The position numbers and the translations under genes were made by a program. A stretch of DNA of 64,000 bases from Przewalskia tangutica (taxonomy: Eukaryota > Streptophyta > Magnoliopsida > Solanales > Solanaceae), in the NCBI GenBank assembly GCA_029844215.1, contig CM056725.1, forward strand, positions 30,720,485 to 30,784,484, written 5' to 3'. The stretch's first letter is position 1; each line of letters opens with the position of its first letter. Of this stretch, positions 25,043 to 36,837 are shown piece after piece. The notes under the pieces were generated by a model, which had not been told where the DNA came from, did not search any database, and saw nothing but the letters and a program-made list of their open reading frames with translations.

Positions 25043-26439
25043 TCAAGACATGGCCAACCAATGGCCAAGATTATGCCAAGTGCAAGGCAAGTGTAGGGTG
25101 AGGATTTAGGCAAGTGTCCTTGGCCAACTTGCACACAAAATATCTATCCAACTTTATTACAAGGCTAGGCATCCAATCGGCCATATTGCCGTGACAAGTC
25201 CACCAATGAGAGTGTGGAAAGTGTCGCCATCTCATTGGTCCAAAGTGTTACGTCTCTCGGTAAAATCCGCAAAAATAAGAAATGACATAGCCGAATTTAT
25301 CCTATGAAAGCCGTGGAAACGTTTCGCCGGAAACCGTCACTTTGTGAGTTGTGCCTAAAAATCGCCCAAGGCCTAACTTTAAGACCAAAACTTTTAGACG
25401 TATTCCTTTACGCACATACCACGAAATACGGGTATAACAAACCTCTTCCTATCTCTTCTAGCATGATATGTGTGAACTATGTAGTGCGCGTACGTGTGCT
25501 AAACGATTTGATTGATTTAAAACATAAAGTGTTATAACGGCTTTATGGGAAGTTGATTATAATGACTTTATGTTGGTAAGAAAATACTTGTGGTCTTTAA
25601 AAGGTAATCGATTTGAACTATAAGCTTGTTATGTGTTAATAAAGAACTTGAAGTATTTCAAAAGATTTGAATCATTTTGAAAGAAGTAATACTTGGTTTT
25701 GAAAACTTAAGAGTTATACTAGCTTTATGGGAAGTTAGGTATAACGGCTTAAGAATGTTTGATTTGAAATCGAATGTGTATCGACAAACCGTTAATAAAA
25801 GGAAAATGTTTTGAATAATTAAGTATTATTAAAACAGAGAAACTTCCATCCGCAGAAGCTAAGATGAGACAAAATGATATTTCCTAGATCATGGTCTGTA
25901 ATAAGATTGTTATAAACAAGAATATCCTTCACATATAAGGCTTATGTTTCGATAGTTTAAAAGAGAATTATATTCTTAAATGAATAAGACTATGAACTAC
26001 AAAACCTTCTAAGATAAGAAACGTGAACATTGGAAATTAGGCAAACTTGAACATTGGAAAAGAATGTTACTACTTGATATTACAAAGAGAAGTAATTGAG
26101 TTACTTTAAAAAGATAGTCACTCTATTTTTATACTACGGGTATTGTGTGACATTGCGAAAGTAACGTATCGTTTAAAGAGTTAATGTATGAAGTACTTTG
26201 GGGATAAAACCCCGAACTTGTGGGCATATAATAGAAAGTACCTTGTGTGTATGACTTGATTGTGTTGGTTTGAGATAGCCTTGTAAATACTTTCTTGTTG
26301 ATGTGATAAGTGAAAATGTTAGGATGCTACGTGTGTTAGTATCTTGTGTGATCGTGATGTAAGGGGGTCATTCTTGTTGTGCTTACGTTGTTAAACGTTA
26401 AGCCCGTTGTACTATTATTGTATCACATACCCCTTTGAC

Positions 26440-26770
26440 TTATTATACCGAGGGCTTGCCACGGTCTTACGGCCTATGCGGTCCTCGTGACTATGCGCGG
26501 TAGCTCCGGATTGATCATTCCGGTGTTTAGCCCGACGCGGGGATTCCTGCGGTCTGTTGAGACTATGCGTCTTTTGAGACTATGCGGTCGCGGAGCCTAG
26601 GCGGATACCGAGGGTTAGCCGCACGCGGGTATACCTCAGCGATGCAGGGACCATGATTCGAGGAATACCTCATGCGGTCCGCAGTGACCTATGAGTGCGA
26701 GAGTTCGAGGATAGACACGCGCATTGATATTGCGGGCAGTGGCTAGCTTCGATCATGTGGTGCGGCTAGA
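26440..26770 (+). repeat. R6 5' LTR minisatellite
   Basis: Plus-strand version of the family A repeat slot, with AATACCTCATGCGGTCCGC, GACTATGCGGTC and related units. It matches 32215-32580 in the 3' LTR. Confidence 0.6.
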
Positions 26771-27341
26771 AAGACCTCGGGATACGATTTGTGGTATTTT
26801 TGCATCGTGGTCTTAGTAGTCGGCTATGCCTTCGCATTGCCGTGCACGGTTTTATTGTGATAACTCGAGCGTGAGTCCTCGACTTGACATGATCGCTATT
26901 TGTTGTGAAGTAGTTTGCTTATCATACATGTCTCTCGCTTTATAGACTATTATGATTTCATTTACGATTTTTAGTTTCACATACTCGACTCCTTCGGGCT
27001 GCGTTCATGCCGTAGGTTGAGGTACACCATCGTTGATCCTAGCTCGTGGTCAGGGAAGCTCCGTTTCTCGGAGGCTTATCGGTATAGTCCGTCGTAGTAA
27101 GTGTTTACATTCGGGGTTTGGCGGTTGTCATATCATTCGTAGAGGTCCGTGTGGTTTGTAAAAAGGATTAAACTGTTCATGTTGAAAAAGTTGTCATTTA
27201 CATATATGCAGAAAGGCAAGTTTTCTCGATTATTGTTTCATATTTCATAATATGTCTTGTATCGCTTTATGTTGATTACTCGATGTTGTATCACTAGGTG
27301 CGGGTAAGGCACGACCACGCCCAAATCGGTCGTGACAAAAG

Positions 27342-27353
27342 TGGTATCGAGCG
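27342..27353 (+). other. R6 primer-binding site
   Basis: TGGTATCGAGCG, four bases after the LTR end at 27337. Confidence 0.8.
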
Positions 27354-27393
27354 ATTAATCCTGGAAAGTGTCTACGCATCGCAGTGAAGTCTT

Positions 27394-27427
27394 GATTATC
27401 GGTGTGTTGTGCACCACACCAATAATC
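27394..27427 (+). ncRNA. R6 leader stem-loop with GTGCAC loop
   Basis: GATTAT/ATAATC and GGTGTG/CACACC arms closing TTGTGCAC. A single C-A mismatch separates the two stem sections. Confidence 0.65.
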
Positions 27428-27531
27428 GTGAGGCTATAGGTATTTAGGATTAGTTTCATTCTTCTCACTCGAGATCGTGCCTTAGAGTGTGTTGTAAGTT
27501 GACCCTCCGACGTATTTCTTTCCTCACCGCT

Positions 27532-28220
27532 ATGCCTCCGCGTAGGGCAACCCGCCCAGAGGCAAGGCGCGAGGCTGAGCCGTAGAGTTCAGAGGTGGCG
27601 AGGCACAGCCCAATCATTACCTAGAGTGGTGCTTCATTCGGGAGTTCTGCGACGTCACTAGCCCAGAGTTTAGCACGGCGGCTGCGGCCATGATATATGA
27701 ACCTTCGCCCACGATCGATGAATTTAGATTGCAAGACGACCTGTTACTAGCTATGGATTTGGCTGCGAGTATACCGATGCACGGGTCTTGATGACTATCT
27801 AAGAGAGGTTGTGCAAGAGTAATTCTTGATTGGGCTTGAGCATGGCACGTACGCTTATGCGCAGCCGAGAAGCGTAGAGATCAACGGGTTAACGGGCGAC
27901 GCAGAGGAGGCCAGAGCAAAGAAGGTCCTTTGGTAACTTTCGAGGCAAGTCGCCTCACGGCCAGATTTGATATGCACCTCCGCCAGCAGCAGTGGTCTTC
28001 CACGGATATCGGGACGTTCGAGTATGCAGGAGTTGGTCGAACTCCGTGGCTTCGGCTCACAGATGCATGACGCCATCCCGGGAATGTCGTCTTTTAGTTG
28101 GTACTTGTTGTACTGCGGCCGCCGTACGTGTCGCAGAGTGACCTTGTAGGAGGACTTAGCCTTCGTGATTGGTGGGTAGTTCGTCATCTTCCTTAGCTAT
28201 GCGCCTCACGAGGCGGTTTG
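27532..28220 (+). pseudogene. gag: R6 gag, frameshifted
   Basis: The start ATG at 27532 opens MPPRRATRPEARREAEP and meets a stop after about 17 codons, probably through a small indel. Further on, DNA matching the Gag genes of R5 and R1 can be followed. Examples are the stretch after GAATTTAGATTGCAAGACGA, CTTGATGACTATCTAAGAGAGG (about 27780) and CTTGATTGGGCTTGAGCATGGC (about 27825). The nucleocapsid region near 28080-28140 retains only CG-like fragments and no complete CCHC knuckle. No protease follows: the next recognisable coding sequence is integrase. Confidence 0.62.
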
Positions 28221-28860
28221 ATTTGAACGACTAAGGGAGGAAGAAGAGATATAGATATATCTTTAACCCTCAGAGATCGATGTGATAAGGTGAGTATACC
28301 TTAAGTGCTATGTTCGATAGCGGTGTTAGTCGTGATTAGATCATGGTTGTTTAACCGAGTAAGATTTTGGGGATAGAAGGTGTGAGCCTTAGAGCTTTTT
28401 ACGTAGAGACCTTAGAGGTGAGGCCATCTCGAGAAAAGGTGTAGTGTTATGTTTGACTTTATCGGAAGTGCATAGTGCATGTGAGTTATGTTGGGATAGG
28501 TCCCTAGTAGTGTGGAATGAAAGGGTAGTTGAGCTAAGAAGACCGCTAGGTTTTCAAACGTGATTAGTGAGATTGTTCGGATCGGGAGCTAGTATTGTGC
28601 GCGGCCGGGTCGGGTTGAGGCCACGTTGCGGGTCAACCCGCGTAGGTTTGGTGGTGGGTCAGGTTGTGGTGGTCCCGCCTTGTGTTAGGGTTGTGAGGGT
28701 GTTAGGCCCAAGTTTAGTTAACCCGTGACGAGTTCGTGGATGCGTTCGACGATGGTCGGGCCGATGGGGCAGCCCATCGCGTGTTCTTGGTCGACCGTTT
28801 AGTGGCTGTGTTGAGTTATCCGAAAGGTTGTAAGGCTGCACGGTGCCTACCTTCACCTTA
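28221..28860 (+). other. R6 conserved spacer between gag and integrase
   Basis: About 640 bp, same module as in R5 (13311-13880). It includes CGGGTCGGGTTGAGGCC, GCGGGTCAACCCGC (a short palindrome) and TGTGAGGGTGTTAGGCCCAA. It replaces PR, RT and RNase H. The 168-codon minus-strand ORF that spans it and the integrase is a shadow. Confidence 0.5.
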
Positions 28861-29510
28861 TGACAGATGATGGAGCCTGTGGTAGGGCATTTGTTGTTTC
28901 GGAAGTTTTGCCAAGCATGTGTGAAGAACTCGGTGAGTCTCAGACCGCATTCGCCGGGCCGTTGTTTGATTTCGTGGATAGTTGGGATTGTTGTCTCTGT
29001 GGAGGTAGTGTTTAAGCTACCATTTCGGTGTTCGGATGTCGCCTTATGAAGCCTTGTAAGGCGGAAGTGTAAGTTGCGGCCGATTGGTTCGATGTTGGCG
29101 CGTTTGGATAGTTGGTTCAGCTTGTTCCAGATCGTGGTTAGGTGTGACGAGTTTTGGTATAACAAAGGAACTTAGCCCGTGTTACTTTGGGCCCTTTTGA
29201 GTTCATGTGAAGGATAGGCCAGGTTGCCTATATGTTAGCTTTTGCCGTCCGACTTAGGAGGCAGTACGTCCGGTCTTTCGTATTATTATGTTCGGGAAAG
29301 TATCGGAGATCCATCCAGAGTGTTCCCAGTTAATGATGACCACGTTAGGGATAGTAACCCCGAGTTTTGGAAACTGAAGCCGTATCAGAATGTGGTAAGA
29401 GTTCGAGTGTACGACATCCTCAGGGATCGCATGCAGCCCGGTACCATTTGTTGGGTCGTCGGAGCAAGGCTCGCGATAAAGTGACAAAAGTGGTACCATT
29501 TGTTGGGTCG
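28861..29510 (+). pseudogene. R6 integrase remnant
   Basis: Partial gypsy integrase. A core-tail segment is readable from about 28890 (FRKFCQAC). The CSDVA-YEAL block is near 29030-29060, with RKCK-PIGWFDVG at about 29060-29095. The C-terminal domain at 29242-29484 contains IGDPSRVFPVNDDHVRDSNPE and VVRVRVYDIL. It matches R5 12342-13310 on the other strand. The HHCC finger and first catalytic Asp are absent. A 55-bp tandem duplication follows at 29440-29550. Confidence 0.62.
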
Positions 29511-29550
29511 CCTGAGAAGGTTAATGCCTCAGGCAAAGTGACAAAGTGGT
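29440..29550 (+). repeat. Short tandem duplication, about 55 bp x 2
   Basis: GGTACCATTTGTTGGGTCG occurs twice, each copy followed after about 20 bp by AAAGTGACAAA. R5 has only one copy at the equivalent place (12470-12520). Confidence 0.75.
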
Positions 29551-29795
29551 ATCTACGACGAGTAAAGAGAGAAGCGAGCATGTATGGCGAGCATAGGTGT
29601 GATCATTTCTTTTGTAAAGAGAAGGTGCGAAGGAAGTATATTTTAGACCCTTGGATGGGAGCGTTTGTGATGTTAGAGGTGTTTCCTCGTGGACTTGGAT
29701 GTAGTATTTTTGTGGCCATGTGTGGCAAGGATTGTTTCGTAAGTATAGTAGTGAAGACTATACTGGCGCACATTGGTTTTTGAGACTTAGAAGGA

Positions 29796-29829
29796 ACATT
29801 CGGGACGAATGTTTCTAAGGAGGGGAGAA
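29796..29829 (+). other. R6 polypurine tract and adjacent hairpin
   Basis: ACATTCG-GGA-CGAATGT (29796-29812), then AAGGAGGGGAGAA up to the 3' LTR start at 29830. Confidence 0.75.
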
Positions 29830-30233
29830 TGTTATACCCCGTATTTTCAGAGTATGTACGTGGGGCGACGTAGAAAATTTGAACTTGAAGATTTGGCTTG
29901 GCCGATTTATTTTTGTGCACAACCCCCGATTAGAGTCGTTTTTAGACGAAACCTTTTAACAGCTTTAGTAGGGGAATTTTAGGGGATGTCATTTTTAAAT
30001 TTTTCGGATTTTTACGAGAGACGAAAAAATTTTGACCAACAAAATGGCGCCACATTTCACCCTCACAATTGAACACCTTGGGCGGTCAAGGGTGGCCGAA
30101 AGTGAGCCTATTTTGTCATGGAGTTGGTAGGATATTTGTGTGTTAGTTGGTTAAGGGGCACTTGGCAAGATCTTGGCCCTACACTTGCCTTGCACTTGGC
30201 ATGATCTTGGCCATTGGTTGGCCTTGGCTTATA

Positions 30234-30243
30234 CTATAAATAC
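30234..30243 (+). promoter_or_regulatory. R6 3' LTR TATA box
   Basis: CTATAAATAC at the conserved LTR position. Confidence 0.55.
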
Positions 30244-32214
30244 CCCCCTTAGGATGACTTCTTCATCCATTCCAAATATTTCCTAAGTGTTAGAAATCCT
30301 CCTCCCTTGAAAGAGTTGTTCTCGCCCCTCCCCTTGTGAGGCCTTAGCGAGAGTCCCCTTGGCCGAGAGTTCCCCAGCAGTGGGTAGGCCGGGTATACAC
30401 CCTCTTGTGGTGCTAGTAGGGTACCCTCAGCCTAGTTGTTTTCGTATAAATACCCTCTCGTAGAAATACTCTCAAAAGTATTGTTATAATGCCCAAATTA
30501 CCTTAGCCTTATACCTTGTTGTATTCTAAGGTTATGCCTATACGAAAAGCCCAGAAAATACTATTATACTTCCGTCAGTCACAAACCGAAACCCTAAGGA
30601 AAATCTTCACCCGTAGTTGAAGTCATAAGTAGAAGTTGGTTAGAACTTCTAAAGGTTGTTTGGAGGCCTGAGCGCACGGAGTAGGAGCTAAACCTTGCTC
30701 AGGATCGACATTTAAACTAGGATAATTATGGGCTTATCAAGGTAATTATCTTGTCCCCCTATTGTAATTGGAAATTACATGTTGTTAGATTATATAGTTG
30801 AAGTATGCTATATATAATCGAACATAGTTATCGCAATGTCTTTTGACTTAAGCACAATTTAAAGAAGAATACCGAATCAGAATTACATAGGTCAGACATG
30901 AGACTTGTGTAGTAGTACCGTGGAGTAGAATTGCACAGTTAGGGTTAGGCGATAACCCCCTGGTTGGCTTGGTAGGCCTCGGTAGAGGAGATTTACGCTG
31001 CTGTGGAGGTCGCCTAGAATTTTCTAGAATGTTCTACGATGAGATCTAAATGTTAATAAGCGCCTTGTGGCCTTATAGGTTGAAGTACTACGTGTGGCGC
31101 GATCTACTTGGCTTAAGGAGTAGCGACGGTTGGAAGTACTTGAGCGTTTTGCTATTAGTCGATACTCGTCGAGGTATGTGAACCTCTTCCTATCTCTTCT
31201 AGCATGATATGTGAACTATGTAATGCGGTAGGCGACGTGCTAAACGTATTTGATTGATTTAAAACATAAAGTGTTATAACGGCTTTATGGGAAGTTGATT
31301 ATAATGACTTTATGTTGGTAAGAAAATACTTGTGGTCTTTAAAAGGTAATCGATTTGAACTATAATCGCTTGTTATGTGTTAATAAAGAACTTGAAGTAT
31401 TTCAAAAGATTTACGAATCATTTTGAAAGAAGAAGTAATACTTGGTTTTGAAAACTTAAGAGTTATACTAGCTTTATGGGAAGTTAGGTATAACGGCTTA
31501 AGAATGTTTTCTCGATTTGAAATCGAATGTGTATCGACAAACCATCGCAAAGCGTTAATAAAAGGAAAATGTTTTGAATAATTAAGTATTATTAAAACCA
31601 AGAGAAACTTCCATCTGCATAGAAGCTAAGATGAGACAAAATGATATTTCTAGATCATGGTCTTTGTAATAAGATTGTTATAAACAAGAATATCCTTCTC
31701 ACATATAAGGCTTATGTTTCTCAGATAGTTTAAAAGAGAATTATATTCTTAAATGAATAAGACTATGAACTACAAAACCTTCTAAGATAAGAAACGTGAA
31801 CATTGGAAATTAGGCAAACTTGAACATTGGAAAAGAATGTTACTACTTGATATTACAAAGAGAAGTAATTGAGTTACTTTAAAAAGATAGTCACTCTATT
31901 TTTATACTACGTATTGTGTGACATTGCGAAAGTAACGTATCGTTTAAAGAGTTAATGTATGAAGTACTTTGGGGATAAAACCCCGAACTTGTGGGCATAT
32001 AATAGAAAGTACCTTGTGTGTATGACTTGATTGTGTTGGTTTGAGATAGCCTTGTAAATACTTTCTTGTTGATGTGATAAGTGAAAATGTTAGGATGCTA
32101 CGTGTGTTAGTATCTTGTGTGATCGTGATGTAAGGGGGTCATTCTTGTTGTGCTTACGTTGTTAAACGTTAAGCCCGTTGTACTAATATTTTATCAAATA
32201 ACCATTTGACTTAT

Positions 32215-32580
32215 TATACCGAGGTCTTGCCACCCGACGCGGTCTTTACGGCCTATGCGGTCCTCGTGACTACGCAGCGGTAGCTCGGGATTGATCATTC
32301 CGGGTGTTTAGACTGATTCTGTTGATTCCCTATGCCGTCTGTGCAGACTATGCGGTCTTTTGAGACTATGCGGGTTGCGGGAGCCTAGGCGGATACCGAG
32401 GGTTAGCTGCGCCGACGGGGTATACCTTAGGCGATGCAGGACCATGATTCGAGGAATACCTCATGCGGGTCCGTGTGTGACCTATGCGGAGCTGCGAGAG
32501 TTCCAGGGATAGACACGCACATTGATATTGCGGGCGAGTGGCCAGCTTCGATCATGTGGTGCGGTCTAGAAAGACCTCGG
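32215..32580 (+). repeat. R6 3' LTR minisatellite
   Basis: Counterpart of 26440-26770: units with GACTATGCGGTCTTTTGAGAC and AATACCTCATGCGGGTCCG. Confidence 0.6.
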
Positions 32581-33211
32581 GATACAGTTTGTGGTATTTT
32601 TGGTACTGTGGGTCTTAGTAGTCGGCTATGCCTTCGTACTTGCCCCGTACGGTTTTATTGTGATAACTCTGAGGGCGTGAGTCCCTGACTTGACATGACT
32701 GCTTATTTGTTGTGAACTGTAGTTTGCTTATCATACATGTCTCCTGCTTTATAGACTATTATGATTTCATTTACAGTATTTTTTTAGTTTCACATACGCA
32801 CTGTCAATCGACCTCCGGGCTGCGTTCATGCAGCAGGTTGAGGTACACCAGTCGTTGATCCTAGCTCTCAGGGTCACAGTTTCAGCGTTGGGAAGCTCCG
32901 TTACTCCGGAGGCTTATCAGAGGTATAGTCCCCGCCGTAGTAAGTGTTTACATTCAGGGTTTGGCGGGCCCGTCCCGCCACGGTTGTCATATCATTCGTA
33001 GAGTCAGAGTACCGTTGTAGGCGTGGTTTGTAAAAAGGATTAAACTGCTCATGTTGAAAAGTTGTCATTTACATATACGCCAAAGGCAAGTTTTTCTCAG
33101 TTATTGTTTCATATTTCATAATATGTCTTGTATCGTTTATGTTCGTGATTACTCGATGTTGTATCACTAGGGTGCGGGGTAAGGCACGACCACGTCTTAA
33201 TCGGGTCATGT

Positions 33212-33330
33212 GAGCATAACTCCCGAACGGCACCTAACTCGGTGATGGTTGGGCTGTGCCCTCGTAACCTCCGAACTCTACTCGCAGCCTCCTCCGCCTT
33301 TCCTCCCGCCCGGGTTGCCTACGGAGGCAT
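33212..33330 (-). pseudogene. gag: R5 gag, 5' part (split by R6)
   Basis: N-terminal part of R5 Gag; the start is the complement of cat at 33328-33330 (MPP). A basic, Ala/Gly-rich N-terminus is followed by VRRLRGHSPTITELGAV-like reading before the join with R6. The remainder of the gene is at 13881-14469. Confidence 0.6.
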
Positions 33331-33441
33331 AACGGTAAGGGAAAGAAATACGTTAGAGGGGTCCAACTTATCACACAGCTCTAAGGCACGATGACAGAAT
33401 GAGAAGAATGGAAACCAATCCTAAATATCCTATAGCCTCCT

Positions 33442-33475
33442 GATTATTGGTGTGGTGCACAACACACCGATAATC
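33442..33475 (-). ncRNA. R5 leader stem-loop with GTGCAC loop
   Basis: Same 34-nt hairpin as in R6 and R7, read on the minus strand. Confidence 0.65.
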
Positions 33476-33518
33476 AAGACTTCATCGATACGGTCAGAGA
33501 CACCTTCCGAGGATTAAT

Positions 33519-33530
33519 CGCTCGATACCA
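33519..33530 (-). other. R5 primer-binding site
   Basis: TGGTATCGAGCG on minus, four bases inside the 5' LTR. Confidence 0.8.
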
Positions 33531-34189
33531 CTTTTGTCACGACCAACTCGCCCGTGATCGTGCCTTACCCCGGCACCCTAGTGACACAACATCGAGTAAT
33601 CACGGAACATAAAGACAATACATGAAACCAATGTAATATGACAGGAAATAAGAAGACAAAGCAACTAAAAGCGGTTACCTTGGTATATATATAAATAGCA
33701 ATTTGAACGATTATAACCTCTTAAAAATTCTGCCCACAAGATTACATGCACTTACGAATAATATGACAACAACGACGGACGGGGCCGCTATACCTGAATG
33801 TAAGCACCTACCACAACAGGGACTATACGAAGATAATCCTCCGAGAAACGGAGCTTTCCCAAACGCCGAATCGTGACCCTAAGAGCGAGGATCAACGATC
33901 GGTGTAATTTTACTCGCGGATGAACTCACTTCCGGGCGAGGTCGATAACAGTACCGAGTATGTGAAATCAAATAACATCAGAATGAAATCATAGTAGTCT
34001 ATATAAAGCGAGACATGTATGATAACCAAACTACGATTCACAATAAATAACGATCATGTCAAGTCGTGACTCACGCCTCAAGTCATCACAATAGAACAGG
34101 TAAGTACGGAAGGCATAGCCGACTACTAAGACCCGCAGACAAACCAAGTACCATAAATCGCATCACGAGGTCTTTCTAGACCGCACCAC

Positions 34190-34520
34190 ATGATCGGCCG
34201 CCACTCGCCCGCAGATCAATGCGCGTCTATCCTCGAACTACCGCAGCCCGCATAGGTCACACATGCACCCGCATGAGGTATTCTCGAATCACGGTCCTGC
34301 ATCACTCGAGGTATACCTCCGATCGAGGGCGACTTAACCCCAGTATCCACCTAGGCTCCCGCACCGCATAGTCCTCAAAGACCGCATAGTCCTCAAAGAC
34401 CGTGATAGGGCATCCCCGCGATCGGGCTAAACACCCGAATGATCAATCTCGAGCTCCCGCAACTCCGCATAGTCACAAGGATCAGATAGCCGTATAGACC
34501 GCATCAAGCGGTGGCAAGCC
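34190..34520 (-). repeat. R5 5' LTR minisatellite
   Basis: Counterpart of 9480-9880; CCTCAAAGACCGCATAG is directly repeated near 34372-34410. Confidence 0.6.
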
Positions 34521-36415
34521 CTGTATAACAAGTCAAGGGGGTATGTGATATAATAACAAGATAACGCTTAACGCTTGACAACGTAAGCACAACAAGAGTG
34601 ACCCTTACATAATAATCACAAGATACTAACACACGTAGCATCCTAACATGTTTACTTATCAAATCAACAAGAAAGTATTACAAGGCTATCACAAACCAAT
34701 ACAATCAAGTTATTCACACAAGGTACTTTCTACTAACAAGTTCTGCACCTATCCCCAAAGTACTTCACACATTAAATCTTTAAAAGAACCGCTTGCTCAC
34801 ATAAGTCACACAATACCGTAGTATAAAATAGAGTATTTGTTTTTCAAGTAATCAAAATACTTACCTTTGTAAAATCAAGTGTTTACGTTTTATTTTAGAA
34901 AGGTTTCAGAGTTCATAGTCTTATTTATTTAGGAATATAATTCTCTTTTAACAATCAAAACATAAACCTTATGTGTGAGTAGGACATTCTTGTTTATAAC
35001 AATCTTATTACAAAGAACCATGATCTAGGAAATATCATTTTGTCTCATCTTAGCTTCTATGCAGATGGAAGTTTCTCGGTTTTAATAATACTTAATCACA
35101 AAACATTTCCTTTATTAACGCTGCAGTGGTTTGTCGATACACATTCGATTCAAATCAAGAGAACATTCTAAGCCGTTATACCTAACTTCCCATAAAGCTA
35201 GTATAACTCTTAAGTTTTTAAAACCAAGTATTACTTCTTCTTTCAAAATGATTCAAAATCTTTGAAATACTTCAAGTTCTTTATTATCACATAACCACGA
35301 TTATAGTTCAAATCGATTACCTTTTAAAACCACAAGTATTTTCTTACATAAAGTTGTTATAACCAACTTCCCATAAAGCCGTTATAACACTTTTATGTTT
35401 TAAACCAATCAAATACATTTAGCACACGTATCGCTCACCGTACTAAATAGTTCACACATATCATGCTAGAAGAGATAGGAAGAGGTTCACATACCTCACG
35501 CACGATTATCGACTAATAGCAAAACGCCCAAGTACCTCAAACCGCTACTCCTTAAGCCGAGTAGATCGCGCCACGCATTGTACATCAACCTATAAGGCCA
35601 CAAGGCGCTTATTAACATCTAGGTCTTATCGTAGAACATTCTACGTAAAATTCGCGACATTTTCCCGCAACAGCAGAAATCTCCTCCTCTATCGAGGCCG
35701 CCATCAAGCCAACCGGGGTTGCATCGCCTAACCTGACGTGTACGATTCTACTACACAAAGAATGCTACACAAGTTCATCTGAATACACCCTATGTAATTA
35801 CGATTAGATTCACTTTTAAATTCAGCTTAAGTCAAAAGACATTGCCGACAATTATGTTGCCTATATATAGTATACTTCAACTATATATTCATACAACATG
35901 TAATTTCCAATTACAATAGAAGGTCAATAGTGTTTACCTCGATAAGCCCAAAATTATCCAAGTTTAAATGTCGATCCTGAGCAACGTTTAGCTCCAACTC
36001 CGTGCGCTCCAACCCGCTCTAAACCACCCTTAGAAGTTCTAACCAACTTCTACATACTACTCCAACTAACTATGGAGATTTTCCTTAGTGGTTTGCCAGG
36101 ACTGACGGAAGTATAATAGTATAACTGGCTTTTGTAAAGGTATAACCTTAGAAAACTACAAGGTATACGGCTAAGGTAATTTGGGCATTATAACACTACT
36201 TGTGAGAGTATTTCTACCAACCGGGGGGGTGTATTATACGAGACAACGAGGCTAAGGGGGGGTACCCCACGGCTAGCACCACTAGGAGGGGGGGGTACCC
36301 CTCGGCCAAGGCCTCTAGGAGAGGAGGCCTCTCCGAACTCAACACACAAAAGGGGAGAAAGAGAGCTTTCAAGACTTAGGCAAATTTATGGATGAATTAG
36401 TCTTCCAAAGGGGTG

Positions 36416-36425
36416 GTATTTATAG
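36416..36425 (-). promoter_or_regulatory. R5 5' LTR TATA box
   Basis: The minus strand reads CTATAAATAC. As the 5' LTR copy it would drive R5 RNA. Confidence 0.6.
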
Positions 36426-36837
36426 GACAAGCCAAGGCCAACCAATGGCCAAGATCTTGCCAAGTGCATAGCAAGTGTAGGCCAAGATCTTGCCAAGTGC
36501 ACACTAGCCAACTAACACAAAAATATCCTACCAACCTCGACCACAATGGCCATACTTTCGGCCACCACTATTACCGCCCAAGGTGTTCCAATGAGAGGGT
36601 GACAAGTGTCGCCCTCTTGTTGGTCCAAAATGTTTCGTCTCTCGGAAAAATCCGCAAAAAATTAAAAATGACATAGCCGGAATTTTCCCTACGAAAGCTG
36701 TGGAAACGTTTCGTCAAAAAACGACTCTAATCGGGTGTTGTGAACAAAGTTAATTCGGCCAAGCCTATGTAAAAGTTCAAATTTTTCTACGTACGTCCTT
36801 ACGTACATACTCTGGAAATATGGGGTATAACAGAAAT

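Larger units (their letters stand above)
15841..25439 (-). mobile_element. R7: structurally complete Ty3/gypsy retrotransposon (family A)
   Basis: 9.6 kb: 3' LTR (15841-18255), internal region (18256-23064) and 5' LTR (23065-25439). On the minus strand the internal region carries primer-binding site, leader hairpin, gag, protease, reverse transcriptase, RNase H, integrase and polypurine tract in the Ty3/gypsy order. It is flanked by aacctc (15835-15840 and 25440-25445); the expected duplication is 5 bp, so one base is uncertain. The untouched target sequence is visible at about 31175-31195 in the R6 3' LTR. It is the only unit here with every autonomous domain, though frames are broken. Confidence 0.92.
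23065..25439 (-). repeat. R7 5' LTR (2.4 kb)
   Basis: Minus-strand LTR starting TGTTATACCCG at 25439 and ending GTGACA at 23065. It pairs with 15841-18255. TATA box at 25033-25042. No gene. Confidence 0.9.
14470..27337 (+). repeat. R6 5' LTR, split by R7
   Basis: The LTR segments are 14470-15840 and 25440-27337 (about 3.3 kb together). Joined across R7 they line up with the 3' LTR at 29830-33211. Long AT-rich stretches such as 25525-25790 are near-identical to 31240-31560. Differences lie mainly at CTGCAG-like places, for example near 25793 against 31545. No gene. Confidence 0.87.
14470..33211 (+). mobile_element. R6: plus-strand gypsy element lacking PR-RT-RNase H (family A)
   Basis: A plus-strand element inserted in the gag gene of R5. 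The 5' LTR is 14470-27337 (carrying R7), the internal region 27338-29829 (2.5 kb) and the 3' LTR 29830-33211. Both LTR ends are slightly damaged: the start reads TCGTTATACCC where TGTTATACCCC is expected, and the end reads GGGTCATG where GGGTCGTGACA is expected. The duplication is therefore only approximate (gcgag on the left, gtgag on the right). Internal order: primer-binding site, hairpin, gag, spacer, integrase pieces, polypurine tract. Confidence 0.85.
29830..33211 (+). repeat. R6 3' LTR (3.4 kb)
   Basis: Begins TGTTATACCCCG at 29830. The end is damaged (GGGTCATG near 33210). It contains TATA box 30234-30243, telo-box-like AAACCCTAA 30589-30597, AT-rich body 31200-32200 and minisatellite 32215-32580. 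It also preserves the intact R7 target site near 31175-31195. No gene. Confidence 0.88.
8869..36832 (-). mobile_element. R5: minus-strand gypsy element lacking PR-RT-RNase H (family A)
   Basis: Two LTRs of about 3.3 kb (8869-12173 and 33535-36832) are flanked by perfect 5-bp duplications gaaat (8864-8868 and 36833-36837). The internal region is only about 2.6 kb once R6 (14470-33211) is removed. In minus order it holds primer-binding site, hairpin, gag (split by R6), a spacer, integrase pieces and polypurine tract. Protease, reverse transcriptase and RNase H are absent. R6 has the same arrangement, so the gap is probably a family feature and not a private deletion. Confidence 0.92.
33535..36832 (-). 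repeat. R5 5' LTR (3.3 kb)
   Basis: Pairs with 8869-12173. It ends at 36832 in GGGGTATAACA and is followed by the target duplication gaaat. ACGT inverted repeat at 36791-36806; G-rich plus strand at 36222-36330. No gene. Confidence 0.9.

Noticed and set aside
28659..29165. 168-codon minus-strand ORF, the longest in the window
   Set aside because: It is antisense to the R6 spacer and integrase, whose motifs (RKCK-PIGWFDVG) read on the plus strand. It has no recognisable domain of its own.
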